From NCBI GenBank assembly GCA_946482045.1, contig CAMLPZ010000253.1:1-6264 (forward strand): a stretch of 6,264 nucleotides of DNA, written 5' to 3'. A program made the position numbers and the translations under genes. Below are positions 6,038 through 6,264 of the stretch, in pieces. Below the pieces are notes generated by a model. The model saw only the letters and a program-made list of their open reading frames with translations, ran no database searches and was not told the origin of the DNA. Position 1 is the stretch's first letter; each line of letters starts with the position of its first letter. The DNA is from an uncultured Asticcacaulis sp. Lineage in GTDB: Bacteria > Pseudomonadota > Alphaproteobacteria > Caulobacterales > Caulobacteraceae.

Positions 6038-6057
6038 GTGGCGGACAGAGTGAGATT
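6038..6057 (-). repeat. Direct copy of the tRNA-Ser 3' end, att-like
   Basis: Twenty bases here are identical to 6184-6203. They comprise the end of the T-arm, the 3' acceptor strand, the discriminator, CCA and one further base of the tRNA-Ser gene, in the same orientation and 146 bases downstream of it. This is the segment tRNA-targeting integrases commonly duplicate. No integrase is in the window, so this is at best a residual attachment site. Confidence 0.6.
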
Positions 6058-6116
6058 GGCTGCGCTTCGCTCCGCCGAACTTCCGCTGACGCTTCGGTTA
6101 CGAACTCGCTTTATAT

Positions 6117-6140
6117 CCGTGAGTTCGAGTCCTCACTCTG
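6117..6140 (+). repeat. Inverted copy of the tRNA-Ser T-arm
   Basis: These 24 bases match the complement of 6192-6214 (T-arm and start of the 3' acceptor strand) with one substitution and one inserted C. The inserted base would give an 8-base T-loop. No D-arm or anticodon arm precedes it, so it is a fragment and not a functional tRNA. Confidence 0.65.
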
Positions 6141-6186
6141 CACTTCCTATCAAAACCCCCACTTCGTGGGGCTTTGATAGGAAGTG
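6141..6186. repeat. Long hairpin abutting the tRNA 3' end
   Basis: CACTTCCTATCAAA (6141-6154) is the exact complement of 6173-6186. Inside, after a small internal loop, CCCCAC (6157-6162) pairs with GTGGGG (6166-6171) around TTC. The whole element therefore folds as one 20-pair stem. Its right arm overlaps the CCA of the tRNA, and its left arm touches the inverted T-arm copy. Confidence 0.85.
6152..6171 (-). terminator. Probable intrinsic terminator of tRNA-Ser
   Basis: Read leftward, a CCCCAC-GAA-GTGGGG stem is followed by GTTTTGAT, starting 14 bases past the encoded CCA. The stem is GC-rich with a tight loop. The U-run is short, but position and form fit termination of the tRNA transcript. 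Confidence 0.6.
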
Positions 6187-6264
6187 GCGGACAGAGTGAG
6201 ATTCGAACTCACGGTAGGCTTCCACCTACGGCGGTTTTCAAGACCGCTGCCTTAAACCACTCGG
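6185..6264 (-). tRNA. tRNA-Ser (anticodon UGA), 5' end outside window
   Basis: Read leftward, the gene shows the D-arm (GAGTGGTTTAAGGCAGC) and a 5-pair anticodon stem GCGGT/ACCGC with loop CTTGAAA. The anticodon TGA is at 6238-6240 and decodes UCA and related serine codons. A long class II variable arm follows (GTAGGT-GGAA-GCCTAC), as expected for serine, then T-arm GTGAG-TTCGAAT-CTCAC and 3' acceptor strand TCTGTCC with discriminator G. CCA is encoded at 6185-6187. The first dozen or so bases, including the 5' acceptor strand, are cut off by the window edge. Confidence 0.96.

Noticed and set aside
6058..6140. A second complete tRNA gene on the plus strand ending with the inverted T-arm copy
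   Set aside because: No D-arm, anticodon stem or matching 5' acceptor strand precedes it, and the T-loop would have eight bases.
1..6264. CRISPR array, toxin-antitoxin pair or transposase
   Set aside because: No regularly spaced repeats, no paired small toxin and antitoxin genes and no transposase or integrase motifs were found on either strand.

Overview
The window reads as chromosomal DNA of a moderately GC-rich alphaproteobacterium, most likely from the Caulobacterales (a Caulobacter or Asticcacaulis relative). The main clue is the leftward gene entering from the left edge. It encodes a PopA-like protein with two receiver domains and a degenerate GGDEF domain, and its key residues fall at the positions I recall for Caulobacter crescentus PopA (Asp55, and an RxxD site starting at Arg356). 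Almost every gene is on the minus strand; only one small membrane protein is on the plus strand.

Layout from left to right: a partial popA-like gene (1-1127, -); a TusA-family sulfur-carrier gene (1217-1456, -); a Tat-exported GH5 beta-mannanase (1525-2892, -); a 372-base AT-rich non-coding stretch (2893-3264) holding a leader hairpin, two GGTA/TACC palindromes, a TACAGGT inverted repeat, an 11-base-period direct repeat and a bulged stem; an LCMT-like class I SAM methyltransferase (3265-4146, -); a 51-residue single-pass membrane protein (4305-4460, +); a bidirectional terminator; a 332-residue Arg/Asp/Tyr-rich disordered protein (4494-5492, -); a small double-CxxC zinc-ribbon protein (5662-5994, -); and a tRNA-Ser(UGA) cut by the right edge (from 6185, -).

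The genes do not form one pathway. The left end combines a cell-cycle c-di-GMP effector with a sulfur-transfer protein, and it is uncertain whether they share a transcript. The mannanase is a stand-alone secreted enzyme with no transporter or other glycosidase beside it, but its upstream region is rich in symmetrical elements and may be regulated. The disordered protein and the zinc-ribbon protein have no assigned function.

The most unusual DNA lies next to the tRNA. The last 20 bases of the gene, through CCA and one base beyond, are repeated directly 146 bases downstream, and an inverted copy of its T-arm lies between. The segment between the gene and the inverted copy is a near-perfect long hairpin that contains a likely intrinsic terminator. 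This resembles the scar of integration at a tRNA 3' end, but no integrase is present in the window. I found no complete new multi-gene system.
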